Shown here piece by piece: positions 8,967 to 17,441 of a DNA stretch of 64,000 nucleotides (position 1 is the first letter of the stretch; each line of letters begins with the position of its first letter). A program made the translations under genes and the position numbers. A model generated the notes under the pieces. It did not search any database and had not been told where the DNA came from. It saw only the letters and a program-made list of their open reading frames with translations. The stretch is from Photobacterium marinum (lineage in GTDB: Bacteria; Pseudomonadota; Gammaproteobacteria; Enterobacterales; Vibrionaceae). Location: assembly GCF_000331515.1 (NCBI RefSeq), contig NZ_AMZO01000002.1:372001-436000 (forward strand), given 5' to 3'.

Positions 8967-10181
8967 TTAGTTTGCCTCAGCAAGACGAGGCACTGGGCGA
9001 TCATCAACCGGAAGGTGAATCAATGCAGCCAGGAAAGCCATTACCACAGTAGTCCACCAGATAGGCTCATAGCTTCCGTAGTAGTCGTAAATACGGCCTC
9101 CGAACCAAGCGCCGAGGAAGCTGCCAACCTGATGGGTAAAGAAGACCAGCCCGTACAGCGTTGACAGGTAGCGTGCCCCGAAAATCTGGCGAACAAGGCC
9201 AGATGTCAACGGTACGGTTCCAAGCCAGCAAAAACCGATAGCACCGCCAAAGAAGGCCGCGGTTTCAACGGTAACCGGAAAGACAACAAATGCTGCTATG
9301 ACTACAGTACGGATAAGGTACAGAGATGACATTACATAACGTTTATTGAACTTATCGCCGACCAGTCCCCAGAAGTAGGTCCCGAAGATGTTGAAGATAC
9401 CCACATATGCCAGTGCCATTGCTGCAGTTGAACCCGGCAGGCCTTTGTCGGCCAGGTAACTTGGCAGATGAGTGGCAATAAACATTACGTGGAAACCACA
9501 GACAAAGAAGCCCATGTGGATCAGCCAGTAGCCTTTGTGTCTGAATGCCTCTTTTAATGCTTCGCGCAGTGTTTGCTCCGGCAGAGCTTCAGCTGATGAC
9601 GATTCAGCGTCTTTCTTCGAGTCAGTGCGCATGAAACAGGAGAAAGCCAGCATCAGAGTACAAAGCATGGCAAAGATCTGTAGTGTTGCTTGCCAGTCAA
9701 ATTGGTTTAACAGCGTTTGAGCACCCGGTATAACCGCAAACATACCGAATGATCCAGCTGCTGTCGTCAGGCCGAAAGCTTTCGCGGTGTGTTGAGGCGG
9801 AACTACACGAGCTACTGCACCAAGTACGATTACGTAGCTGGTGGAGCTGAGTCCCAGACCAACCAATGTACCTAATGTCAGGTACAGCCAGCTCGGTTCA
9901 ATAGCAATAGAAGTCAGGTAGAGACCAAGACCGTAAGCGACGGCACCTACCCAGATCACTCTTCGGGCACCCCAGCGGTCTGCAGCCATACCAACGAAAG
10001 GCTGAAAGACACCAAACAGCAGGTTTTGTAGTGCAATTGCCAGACTGAAGAACTCGCGCCCGGTATCAAAATGGTGCGAAACAGGCATCATGAAGATACC
10101 GAATGATTGCCTGATCCCTAGGCTGATGATGAGTGTCCCTATTCCCATCCATACTAATAGTGGAAAACGAAAAATGCTCAT
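8967..10181 (-). CDS. MFS transporter
   Basis: A 404-residue major-facilitator permease with about twelve membrane segments. The loop 2-3 signature appears as GMAADRWGARRV, and the equivalent in the second half as GDKFNKRYV. The opening FPLLVWMGIGTLIISLGIRQSFGIFM and overall pattern resemble the oxalate/formate antiporter-like branch, but the substrate cannot be read from sequence. It starts 12 bases after a 53-codon gene, and the two are probably one transcript. Confidence 0.88.
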   Translation of the reverse strand: MSIFRFPLLVWMGIGTLIISLGIRQSFGIFMMPVSHHFDTGREFFSLAIALQNLLFGVFQPFVGMAADRWGARRVIWVGAVAYGLGLYLTSIAIEPSWLYLTLGTLVGLGLSSTSYVIVLGAVARVVPPQHTAKAFGLTTAAGSFGMFAVIPGAQTLLNQFDWQATLQIFAMLCTLMLAFSCFMRTDSKKDAESSSAEALPEQTLREALKEAFRHKGYWLIHMGFFVCGFHVMFIATHLPSYLADKGLPGSTAAMALAYVGIFNIFGTYFWGLVGDKFNKRYVMSSLYLIRTVVIAAFVVFPVTVETAAFFGGAIGFCWLGTVPLTSGLVRQIFGARYLSTLYGLVFFTHQVGSFLGAWFGGRIYDYYGSYEPIWWTTVVMAFLAALIHLPVDDRPVPRLAEAN

Positions 10182-10192
10182 GGTTAAAGATC

Positions 10193-10354
10193 TTAATTGT
10201 TAAGTTCAATATTGTTGTGTTGATGGCAGCCGCCATTCATGGCTTGATGAGCCAGTGAGTCCAGCAATGGTTGGCAGTGATGAACACCGAAAAGGGTGAT
10301 TATCAGCAAGAGGGTCATCCGAGCCAGTTGCGCAATAAGGGATTGTGAAAACAT
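10193..10354 (-). CDS. Small membrane peptide upstream of the MFS gene (53 aa)
   Basis: An open frame of 53 codons: MFSQSLIAQLARM, a hydrophobic stretch TLLLIITLFGV, then a His/Cys-rich tail (HHCQ..., HQAMNGGCHQHNN). The ATG at 10354 has AAGAGG five bases upstream, and the stop lies 12 bases before the MFS start. The ribosome site lies inside an inverted repeat, GCCTCTT/AAGAGGC at 10359-10382, which could hide it. The metal-ligand-like tail suggests metal binding, but this is only a suggestion. I do not recognise the family. Confidence 0.55.
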   Translation of the reverse strand: MFSQSLIAQLARMTLLLIITLFGVHHCQPLLDSLAHQAMNGGCHQHNNIELNN

Positions 10355-10471
10355 CAATGCCTCTTAGTGTGAAAAAAGAGGCGGGATGGTAGAAGAAGGT
10401 TCTCTATGATGCAAATGAATAAAAATCAGCAAAATTATGCATTTTACGCATTGTGATGCTAAATAAAGCGG

Positions 10472-11623
10472 TTATGGTTGAACAGGTGAAATTTGGTACA
10501 AGTTACCGTTGTCCGTAGAAAAATAGATCAGGCCGTCCGGGCTTTGAATTAGCGCACGGACACGTTCTTCCAGCTCAGTAATTAACCGCTCTTCATTAAT
10601 GATGTTTCCTGTTTCATCAAGGGAAAGGTGGTTGATGTGTTGAAGTTTTAGTGCGCCGGCAAATAAATCTCCCTGCCAATTCGGGAACGCTTCGCCGGTA
10701 TAAAGCAGCAGGCTGCCTGGTGCGATGGACGGAATATAAACTTTCTTAGGCGATTCAATCCCTTCTTTTTCTGTAGCTTCTCCCACGGCTAGTGGTCCCC
10801 AGTATTCTTTGCCGTGAGACGTTATTGGCCACCCATAATTTTTCCCTTTAATGATCAGGTTTATCTCATCACCTCCCCGAGGCCCGTGTTCAATCGCCCA
10901 TAAACGATTTGTCTGATAATCATAGGCAAGACCTTGTGGGTTACGGTGGCCATAGCTCCAGATTTCAGGACGGGCTGCCGATTGGTTGGCAAACGGATTG
11001 TCGGCCGGAATGGTGCCATCAAGGTTAAGGCGAAGAATACTACCTGCATGGTTGGTGAGATCCTGGCCATTTGGCCTGACACCGCGATCGCCGATTGAAA
11101 AGAATAGGTGTCCTTGTTCGTCGAACGTAATTCGACTGCCGAAGTGGCGAGATGTCCCGCTGGCAGAGTCAGTGGCCAACAGTTCCTGCCAGTCGGTCAG
11201 GGTTTCGTTGGAGAGCCTGGTCCGAGCAAGAGCCGTAATGTCTCCCTTGCTGGTATCTTGGCTGTAAGTGAAGTAAATCCACCCGTCTGGATACTGGTAA
11301 TTTGGCTCAGTAATCACATCCATTAAACCTCCTTGTCCACTGGCTGCAATTTTTGGCAGTCCTCTGACAGGCTTGCGGGTGTTGTTTGTTAAATCCAGCA
11401 GGAGTGCGCTTCCTTGACGCTGGGTGATAAGTATTTGATTTTCTGTGATGAATGTCATTCCCCACGGGATACCCAGATTCTGGGTTACCAGTTTTATCTG
11501 GTAATTCATTCCGTCACTTATCCCTGTCATTACTGTTGAGGCATTACTGACAAGAGAGAAACTTAGCCCGAACAAAAAAAGAATAAATGAGACCAGCCAG
11601 TAATGCTTATCCTTTGTTTTCAT
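10472..11623 (-). CDS. Periplasmic PQQ-dependent sugar dehydrogenase family protein
   Basis: A 383-residue secreted beta-propeller protein of the glucose/sorbosone dehydrogenase (YliI/Asd) family. A signal peptide covers roughly residues 1-28 (LVSFILFLFGLSFSLVSNAS). Family blocks are LGIPWGMTFI, GGLMDVI, SRHFGSRITFDEQGHLFFSIGDRG, YGHRNPQGLAYD, and EHGPRGGDEINLI, which carries PQQ/calcium-contacting residues. Such enzymes oxidise aldoses and pass electrons to the quinone pool; the natural substrate is usually unknown. It is monocistronic. Confidence 0.9.
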   Translation of the reverse strand: MKTKDKHYWLVSFILFLFGLSFSLVSNASTVMTGISDGMNYQIKLVTQNLGIPWGMTFITENQILITQRQGSALLLDLTNNTRKPVRGLPKIAASGQGGLMDVITEPNYQYPDGWIYFTYSQDTSKGDITALARTRLSNETLTDWQELLATDSASGTSRHFGSRITFDEQGHLFFSIGDRGVRPNGQDLTNHAGSILRLNLDGTIPADNPFANQSAARPEIWSYGHRNPQGLAYDYQTNRLWAIEHGPRGGDEINLIIKGKNYGWPITSHGKEYWGPLAVGEATEKEGIESPKKVYIPSIAPGSLLLYTGEAFPNWQGDLFAGALKLQHINHLSLDETGNIINEERLITELEERVRALIQSPDGLIYFSTDNGNLYQISPVQP

Positions 11624-11730
11624 GGGGAATACCTTTGATATTACTCTGTCGTAAGTAAAGACGATTTATTCGATACTTGCTGATAAATCGTAGGAAGAGT
11701 GTGGGGTAGCTTCGAGTCAGAATAAGTTAG

Positions 11731-12054
11731 CTATTGTCCGAACTGTGATGTCTTGAAGCTTCGGCTCAGTTCTGCTGTATGAGATTGTTTGTCATAGACA
11801 CAGACCATCAGCGATTTTGGTGCTCGAAGACCGGAGCTTGAACGTAATTTTCCATTGGCTATAGCGAAGCCAAAGTGCTCGGAACCAAAGGGATCGGTAT
11901 GAATCTGATAGTGAGAATATTCGCGATCAAACAGGCGGCTGCATGCAGTTTTGAGTCTGTCTTCAAATTCATCCCATGCCTCTGGTGATGAGGCTTGGGC
12001 AATTGCGACGTAACTAAGTGAGATCAAAATTAACAACGGGCGAGAAACAGCCAT
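11731..12054 (-). CDS. Small secreted hypothetical protein
   Basis: The ATG at 12054 has AGAAGGAG about six bases upstream, so it is preferred to the GTG at 12060. The 107 residues start with a clear signal peptide (MAVSRPLLILISLSYVAIAQA, cleavage near residue 21). The mature part of about 85 residues has two cysteines, in KTACSRLF and LMVCVYDK, which probably form a disulfide. It should be periplasmic. I do not recognise the family. Confidence 0.75.
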   Translation of the reverse strand: MAVSRPLLILISLSYVAIAQASSPEAWDEFEDRLKTACSRLFDREYSHYQIHTDPFGSEHFGFAIANGKLRSSSGLRAPKSLMVCVYDKQSHTAELSRSFKTSQFGQ

Positions 12055-12283
12055 GCGCACTCCTTCTGCTTTTTGCTATTCGTTATATTTTCCAGTTTTG
12101 GCTATATATGTTTTATAGCGCAATTGCTTTCATGTACGTGAAAAATCATCGATTTAATACTGAGAATGGTGGGTTTGGATAATAAATAAACTGTTGGCTG
12201 TTTGGTTTGTCTGAATATTAAGCACTCGGTTTGCGAGGGTATTTACAGTTGAAAAAGCGATGTGTAATATACGCCGCACTTAC

Positions 12284-12374
12284 GGAGAGATGGCTGAGTG
12301 GTTGAAAGCACCGGTCTTGAAAACCGGCATACGTTTGTAGCGTATCTAGGGTTCAAATCCCTATCTCTCCGCCA
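12284..12374 (+). tRNA. tRNA-Ser (anticodon TGA)
   Basis: The acceptor stem GGAGAGA/TCTCTCC is followed by encoded GCCA. The anticodon stem CCGGT/ACCGG frames a loop containing TGA, and there is a long variable arm (CATACGTTTG.. to ..CGTATC) as in class II tRNAs. The T-arm is GGGTTCAAATCCC. It is 91 bases with CCA and ends in its own terminator. Confidence 0.97.
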
Positions 12375-12873
12375 AATTTGAAGAAACCGCTGTACTTGCA
12401 GCGGTTTTTTTTCGTTTAGAGTTTGCGTGGCTAGGGATTTGATGCAAATCCGCCATACCCATAGCACTCCGCCATTTTTAGAAAAAGCCAGCTTAATCGC
12501 TGGCTTTTTTGCATTTGTTGCATGGGAAAGAATGAGATAGGGTGCAGGACCCTAGTAAGGGTTCAGCCGAGCGAAGCGAGACAACGTTGCTAGCCGAAGG
12601 CGTTTTATAGCAACGGCCCGAAGGGCGAAGTAAATCCCTATCTCTCCGCCACATTTGAAGAAACCGCTGTTCTTACAGCGGTTTTTTTCATTCTGAGTTT
12701 GCGTGGGTAGGGATTTGATGCAAATCCTCCATGCCCTGAAGCACTCCATCAGGTTCTAAAGCCCTAGCAGAAATGCTGGGGCTTTTTTGTATGGGAACTC
12801 TAGGGCTCCGCCATACCCCGAGCACTCCGCTACTTGTAGAAAAAGCCAGCTTAATCGCTGGCTTTTTTGCACT
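12352..12873. repeat. Decayed tandem duplication of the tRNA-Ser 3' end and terminators
   Basis: The last 20 bases of tRNA-Ser recur exactly at 12632-12651. They are followed by a copy of its terminator (12661-12688) and of the sequence after it (GTTTGCGTGG.TAGGGATTTG), offset by about 277 bases. A short CTCC.CCAT.CCC...AGCACTCC unit occurs three times, near 12450, 12727 and 12804. Another terminator, AAAAAGCCAGC/GCTGGCTTTTTT, is present twice (about 12482-12509 and 12840-12867), and a further hairpin, AGCCCTAGCA/TGCTGGGGCT, lies at 12759-12787. The region also contains the inverted repeat CGTTGCTA/TAGCAACG (12585-12615). No intact second tRNA remains. Confidence 0.8.
12384..12412 (+). terminator. 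Terminator of tRNA-Ser
   Basis: A nine-base-pair stem AAACCGCTG/CAGCGGTTT followed by T8, ten bases after the CCA end. Confidence 0.9.
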
Positions 12874-13318
12874 TGTCTCTTTGTCGACGCTCTTTGTTAT
12901 AAGGAAAAAGAACTTTTTCAGACTTTTCGGGGAATTTATGCAGTTATAACGAAATAAATGGCACACTAATGGAGTCAGTGCTTGAAATCGAATGAACTTA
13001 TTGTGATTGACCTATCAGAATTGAACAAAATTCGGCAAATGGGACAATTAACTCACTGAGATTATATTCACAATTGACGAATCAATCGCAGAAATAAAAT
13101 GTTGTTACAGCCCGATTATTAATAATTTTGTGGATAATTAATCGTAAAGTGACTATTTATCCTATTTGGGCCCACGTTTAGTGAAAAAATGTTTTGATAC
13201 GTGTCACATTCACTCCAAATAAATTCCCTTACCATTGCGCCAGTTTCGTTATTCATTCAAATAAAACCTATTAAAGATAAATAATTATCTCTGTACTACA
13301 TATAAGGAAAATATCGAC
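12874..13318 (+). promoter_or_regulatory. AT-rich upstream region of the triple-RidA gene
   Basis: About 445 bases with no gene. It presumably holds the promoter of the gene at 13319. I could not pick a single convincing -35/-10 pair or a known operator. A short inverted repeat GGATAA/TTATCC lies near 13133-13162. An AAGGA ribosome site precedes the ATG by nine bases. Confidence 0.4.
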
Positions 13319-14584
13319 ATGGCTGCCGGTATCATTAAAGTATCTCGCAACACCGAAAATGCTCCAAAAAGTGAACTATCATCTCAAACAGTTGCTTTTT
13401 CTCACTACAATAACTTTTCTGCACAATTACCTGTAGACCCTAAAACAGGCGAAATCGTTGTTGGTGACGTAAAAGAACAAGCAAAACAATGTTTGACTAA
13501 CATTAAAGCCATTGTTGAAAGCATCGACCATGTTATGGATGATGTTGTTAAAATCAACGTGTTCCTAAAAGACATCGCAGACATGGAAGCTGTTGATGAA
13601 GTTTACGCAACTTTCTTCGACAACCTGATTCCAACTCGTACCGTAGTTCAAGTTGCTGCGTTGCCAATGAGCGATGCATTGGTTCAAATGGATGCACTTA
13701 TCTCTAACGGTGAAGGTACTGCTCCTCAAGAGCCTTGCCCACTAGTAAAATTAACTCGCAATACTGAGAATGCTCCTAAAAATGCACTAGCATCACACAC
13801 TGTTGCTTTCTCTCACTACAACAACATTTCTGCACAGCTTCCAGTAGACCCAAAAACTGGCGCTATGGTTGAAGGTGGCGTGAAAGAGCAAACAGCTCAG
13901 TGTTTGAAGAACATGAAAGCGATCCTTGAAAGCATCGACGTACCTTTCGATGACATCGTTAAAATCAACCTGTACCTAAGCGATCTAGCAAACGTTGATG
14001 CAGTGAACGAAGTGTACTCAACTTTCTTCCCTGATTCAGCTATCGCTCGCACAGTAGCTTACGTACCAGCACGTTCTGTCATTGCTGTAGACGCACTACC
14101 AATGGGCGCACTAGTACAAATCGATGCTTCTGTTTCTCACGGTGACGGTACACCACCACAAGAAGTTGAAGACCGTCACAACATCGTTATCCGTGCTAAC
14201 AACACTGATGCTGCACCACGTAACCCACTACATACTCAAACAGTTGCTTTCTCTCACTACAACCACATCGCAGCACAGCTTCCTGTTGATGTAGCGAGCA
14301 ATGCAATCGTTGCTGGTGGTGCTAAAGAGCAAGCGGAGCAATGCCTGAAAAACATCAAAGCTATCGTTGAAAGTGTTGACCACGTAATGGACGATATCGT
14401 TAAAATCAACATCCACCTTAAAGATGTTGCTGATATCGATGCAATCAACGAAGTTTACACAACTTTCTTCCAGGGTGACCTGCCAGCTCGCACAGTTGTT
14501 GGTGTTTCTCAAATAGAGATGGATGCGCTGGTACAAATCGACGCAGTTGTTTCTAACGGCGAAGGTACTCTTCCACAAGCTTAA
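13319..14584 (+). CDS. Protein of three tandem RidA (YjgF/UK114) domains
   Basis: RidA proteins hydrolyse reactive enamines and imines, such as 2-aminoacrylate, to stable keto acids. This 421-residue protein contains three full-length copies at about residues 7-134, 145-277 and 290-419. Each has NAP.. or AAP.. near its start, the block AQLPVD, the block KEQ..QCL.N.KAI.ES, and an (A/T)RTV motif. The arginine equivalent to E. coli RidA Arg105 is present in all three (R107, R244, R391). The C-terminal glutamate of RidA (IEIEAI) is aspartate in all three copies (MDA, IDA, IDA). Domain 2 has a short insert after its arginine. RidA is normally a trimer of single domains, so one chain could form a pseudo-trimer. 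Codon choice looks optimised, suggesting high expression. Confidence 0.9.
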   Translation: MAAGIIKVSRNTENAPKSELSSQTVAFSHYNNFSAQLPVDPKTGEIVVGDVKEQAKQCLTNIKAIVESIDHVMDDVVKINVFLKDIADMEAVDEVYATFFDNLIPTRTVVQVAALPMSDALVQMDALISNGEGTAPQEPCPLVKLTRNTENAPKNALASHTVAFSHYNNISAQLPVDPKTGAMVEGGVKEQTAQCLKNMKAILESIDVPFDDIVKINLYLSDLANVDAVNEVYSTFFPDSAIARTVAYVPARSVIAVDALPMGALVQIDASVSHGDGTPPQEVEDRHNIVIRANNTDAAPRNPLHTQTVAFSHYNHIAAQLPVDVASNAIVAGGAKEQAEQCLKNIKAIVESVDHVMDDIVKINIHLKDVADIDAINEVYTTFFQGDLPARTVVGVSQIEMDALVQIDAVVSNGEGTLPQA

Positions 14585-14592
14585 TAAGATAT

Positions 14593-14640
14593 GAATACAG
14601 CTTATAGTCATTCAATCACTATAAGCTGTATTCAGTTTAT
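14593..14640 (+). terminator. Long hairpin terminator after the triple-RidA gene
   Basis: A perfect 16-base-pair stem, 14593-14608 against 14618-14633, with a nine-base loop, eight bases after the stop codon. The T-run after it is weak, so it may also protect the 3' end. Confidence 0.75.
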
Positions 14641-14858
14641 CAAGTAGGGACAGGTTTTATTATTTGATGGTTTTAATAACTGTTAAATAATAAAATCTGT
14701 CTTTTTATTATATTTGAGTTATAAACCGTTCGTTTATTTGTTTTTTATTATTACTGCTAAAGTAATTAAAAACCATGATGTCTCTATGATGGAATAAAAG
14801 TCGAAATGCAGCTTATGTGATTTTCCTTTTATGCTCGAAGTTCAGAATGCATTAACCA

Positions 14859-15782
14859 TTAACCATTAACCAGCACATCAATATGGGTATGAACGCTGTG
14901 GGCCAGTGCTTCAAGGTCATAGCCGCCTTCCAGCGTCGAAACTATTCGGTTATCGGCGTAACACGCTGCCGCATCAACAATGAGTTTTGTCACCCAACGA
15001 TAATCGCTTTCATCAAGCAGAAGTTGCCCGAGTGGGTCCGCTTTGTGGGCATCAAAACCCGCTGAGACAAAAATCATTTGTGGCTGGTGGTAATGCAGGG
15101 CCGGAAGCCAGTCTTGTTCAATGACGTTACGGAACTGATAACCTGTTGTCCCTGCACGTAACGGTGAGTTCACTATGTTTGGCCGCTGGATATCGTAATA
15201 GCGCAGGGGATAGAAAGGGTGCTGGAAGGTGGAGCATACCAGCACCTCCGGCCTGTCTTTGAACGCATCTACTGTGCCGTTACAGTGGTGAACGTCGAAA
15301 TCGAGGATGGCAACCCGTTCGATCTCATAATGAGTCAGTGCCTGTTCGACACCCACGGCAATATTATTAAAAAAGCAAAAACCCATCGCAGTGTTGTGCT
15401 CTGCGTGGTGTCCCGGCGGGCGTACAGCACAAAATGCATTCGATATTTTTCCTGAAAGTACCAGCTCTGTTGCCATGGTAACCGCCCCGGCAGCGAGCCG
15501 TGCTGCATGCATGGTATGGGGATTAAGGGCGGTATCAGGATCCGCATAAACCAGGCCGCGTTGCGGCTGCATACTGTCGAGCCTACGGATGTAGTCAGCC
15601 GGGTGGACTCTTTCCAGTTGCTCGTTTGTTGCTGATTCAGCAGAGAGCCATGTGACCTGGTTTCCTAGTTCTGTAGAAGCCAGATAGCTGGTGATGGCGC
15701 CAAGCCGTTCGGGGCACTCCGGGTGTTGTTCCCCCATTGAATGCAGCAGGTAATCTCCGTGGGTAATGAATGTTGTCGTCAT
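14859..15782 (-). CDS. Histone deacetylase superfamily (AcuC/HDAC-like) hydrolase
   Basis: A 307-residue arginase/deacetylase-fold enzyme. Motifs in order are HPECPERL (20-27), the catalytic histidine pair in VRPPGHHAE (H125, H126), the zinc ligands D163 and H165 in DFDVHHCNGT, and SAGFDAHKADPLG with the third ligand, then EGGYDL. Bacterial members remove acetyl groups from acetyl-polyamines, acetoin-related proteins or lysines; the substrate here is unknown. The position after HH in DVHH(G)NGT is cysteine rather than the usual glycine. It is monocistronic and divergent from the HIT gene. Confidence 0.9.
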   Translation of the reverse strand: MTTTFITHGDYLLHSMGEQHPECPERLGAITSYLASTELGNQVTWLSAESATNEQLERVHPADYIRRLDSMQPQRGLVYADPDTALNPHTMHAARLAAGAVTMATELVLSGKISNAFCAVRPPGHHAEHNTAMGFCFFNNIAVGVEQALTHYEIERVAILDFDVHHCNGTVDAFKDRPEVLVCSTFQHPFYPLRYYDIQRPNIVNSPLRAGTTGYQFRNVIEQDWLPALHYHQPQMIFVSAGFDAHKADPLGQLLLDESDYRWVTKLIVDAAACYADNRIVSTLEGGYDLEALAHSVHTHIDVLVNG

Positions 15783-15918
15783 TGCTGCGGCTCCTTCCCG
15801 AAAATGATCTCAGTGCTACGACATACTCCACTTAGAGAAATCCTGATGTAGCGCTTATGCTTAAGATATTCTGGCTATCTAAATATAGTTAAGTTGCCAA
15901 GATTGAGCGAGGAATCTA

Positions 15919-16260
15919 ATGGATTGTATTTTCTGCAAAATTGCGAGCAAAGAGATCTCGACGAGTCTGGTTTATGAGGATGATCAGGTCGTTGCTTTCA
16001 GGGATAATGATCCGCAGGCACCGACTCATATACTCATCATTCCAAGAGAACATATCTCGACTATCAATGAGTTCAATGACAGTCACAGCGGGCTGATCAG
16101 CCATATGATGCTAACGGCGACCCAGATTGCGCGGGAGCTGGATATAGCGGATGACGGGTATCGTCTGGTATGGAACTGTAATCTGAAAGGCGGGCAGGCG
16201 GTTTTCCATATCCACCTGCATTTATTGGGCGGCCGCGAAATGAAATGGCCGCCGGGTTAA
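15919..16260 (+). CDS. hinT: HIT-family purine nucleoside phosphoramidase
   Basis: A 113-residue histidine-triad protein starting MDCIFCKIASKEI, with the catalytic HxHxH at H97, H99 and H101 (VFHIHLHLLGG). HinT hydrolyses AMP-lysine and related phosphoramidates, including aminoacyl-AMP adducts. AGGA lies seven bases before the ATG. Length and motifs are normal. It is a short single-gene unit between divergent and convergent neighbours. Confidence 0.93.
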   Translation: MDCIFCKIASKEISTSLVYEDDQVVAFRDNDPQAPTHILIIPREHISTINEFNDSHSGLISHMMLTATQIARELDIADDGYRLVWNCNLKGGQAVFHIHLHLLGGREMKWPPG

Positions 16261-16279
16261 TCCTGATTGCTAACCATGG

Positions 16280-17194
16280 TTAGTGATGTTGATGACGGCG
16301 TATGGCGGCAATGAATGAAGAGCTGCCTATCATAACCAGCATGGAAATCATCACAATGACCACGCCATAGCCGATGTGTGACCATGGCTCAACATGCCCC
16401 TGCATACGGTTCACGATCAATACCATTACCGGGATCAGGTATGTGTAAGCTGAAACCTGTTCCGGGGCAAGTGCTACGCTTCCTTGCTGAAACAGGAAGA
16501 AGCTAAGAGCTGTAGCAAATACCGCCAGATAGCCGATACCCATCCAGATATCTACTGAAACTGACGACCAGTCTGTCGCGACTAGCTTTGAGCCTGCACC
16601 AAGAGTAAGAAGGCCGGTTGCACAGACTAATGTCCAGCATGTCATGTAAGTAATCGACTCACCCCTATAGAGTTTTTTCACAACAATAGGGTTCAGCGCC
16701 ATGGCGAAACAGCCGAATAGGTAAATCTTATTCGATGTTGTCAGTGCAATTGAAGATGCGGCAGAAAGATCACCACGGAAAATAATCAGTCCGGCGCCGA
16801 GCATACCGCCGAGCAGGGCAATGATGACAGTCATTGGTGTTCTGCGTCTGAAAATGATTGCTGCTAGCAATGCGCTCATCAAGGGTACGGTTGTGTATAA
16901 CGCACTGGTATCAAGCGCACTGGTATCTTGCAGGGCAATAAACATAGCCACAAAGTAAGTCAGCGCCGGCAGGCAGATCAAGGTATAACGACCAAGATCT
17001 CTGGCACTTGGCAGTCGAAGTTGTCTCTGTACCAGCAATAATCCCAGAAACAGAATGCTGGCAAGCAGATAACGTACCCAGGTGACAACCAACGGATTCA
17101 GTTGCGCAGTGATAAAGCTGCCAATCGGAAAAGAAAGACTAATCAATGCTGTAAAGATAAACATCTTCAGATGCGCAACACGGTTTGTTGTCAT
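16280..17194 (-). CDS. EamA/DMT-family transporter
   Basis: A 304-residue inner-membrane protein with about ten hydrophobic segments in two EamA repeats. The first repeat includes NPLVVTWVRYLLASILFLGLLL and the second starts near residue 155 (LFGCFAMALNPIVVKKLY). Drug/metabolite transporters of this type usually export amino acids or other metabolites; the substrate is not readable. It ends 19 bases from the convergent hinT stop. Confidence 0.9.
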   Translation of the reverse strand: MTTNRVAHLKMFIFTALISLSFPIGSFITAQLNPLVVTWVRYLLASILFLGLLLVQRQLRLPSARDLGRYTLICLPALTYFVAMFIALQDTSALDTSALYTTVPLMSALLAAIIFRRRTPMTVIIALLGGMLGAGLIIFRGDLSAASSIALTTSNKIYLFGCFAMALNPIVVKKLYRGESITYMTCWTLVCATGLLTLGAGSKLVATDWSSVSVDIWMGIGYLAVFATALSFFLFQQGSVALAPEQVSAYTYLIPVMVLIVNRMQGHVEPWSHIGYGVVIVMISMLVMIGSSSFIAAIRRHQHH

Positions 17195-17441
17195 AGGCTC
17201 GTTACTCGTTGTCGGTTGGAAAGGGGAGGGAATGTTGATGGGGGCTATTTAATCAATACTTGACTTTTGGGTCAAGAAATATGTGACACTAATCACAGAC
17301 AATTTTGCACAGGTATTTCCGCTATGTTGGCTATGGATTAGCCCGGCGGGGATGGTGGTTTAGCCGGGACTGGGTATAGGTGTTAAAGAATATGGCTCCA
17401 CCGTAAAACAGCCTCACCGTGAGTGACGCAAAGAAGTCGAA

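Noticed and set aside
12243..12966. Minus-strand open frames across the tRNA-Ser repeats
   Set aside because: They are antisense to the tRNA and its duplicated terminators, with low-complexity products repeated only because the DNA is repeated.
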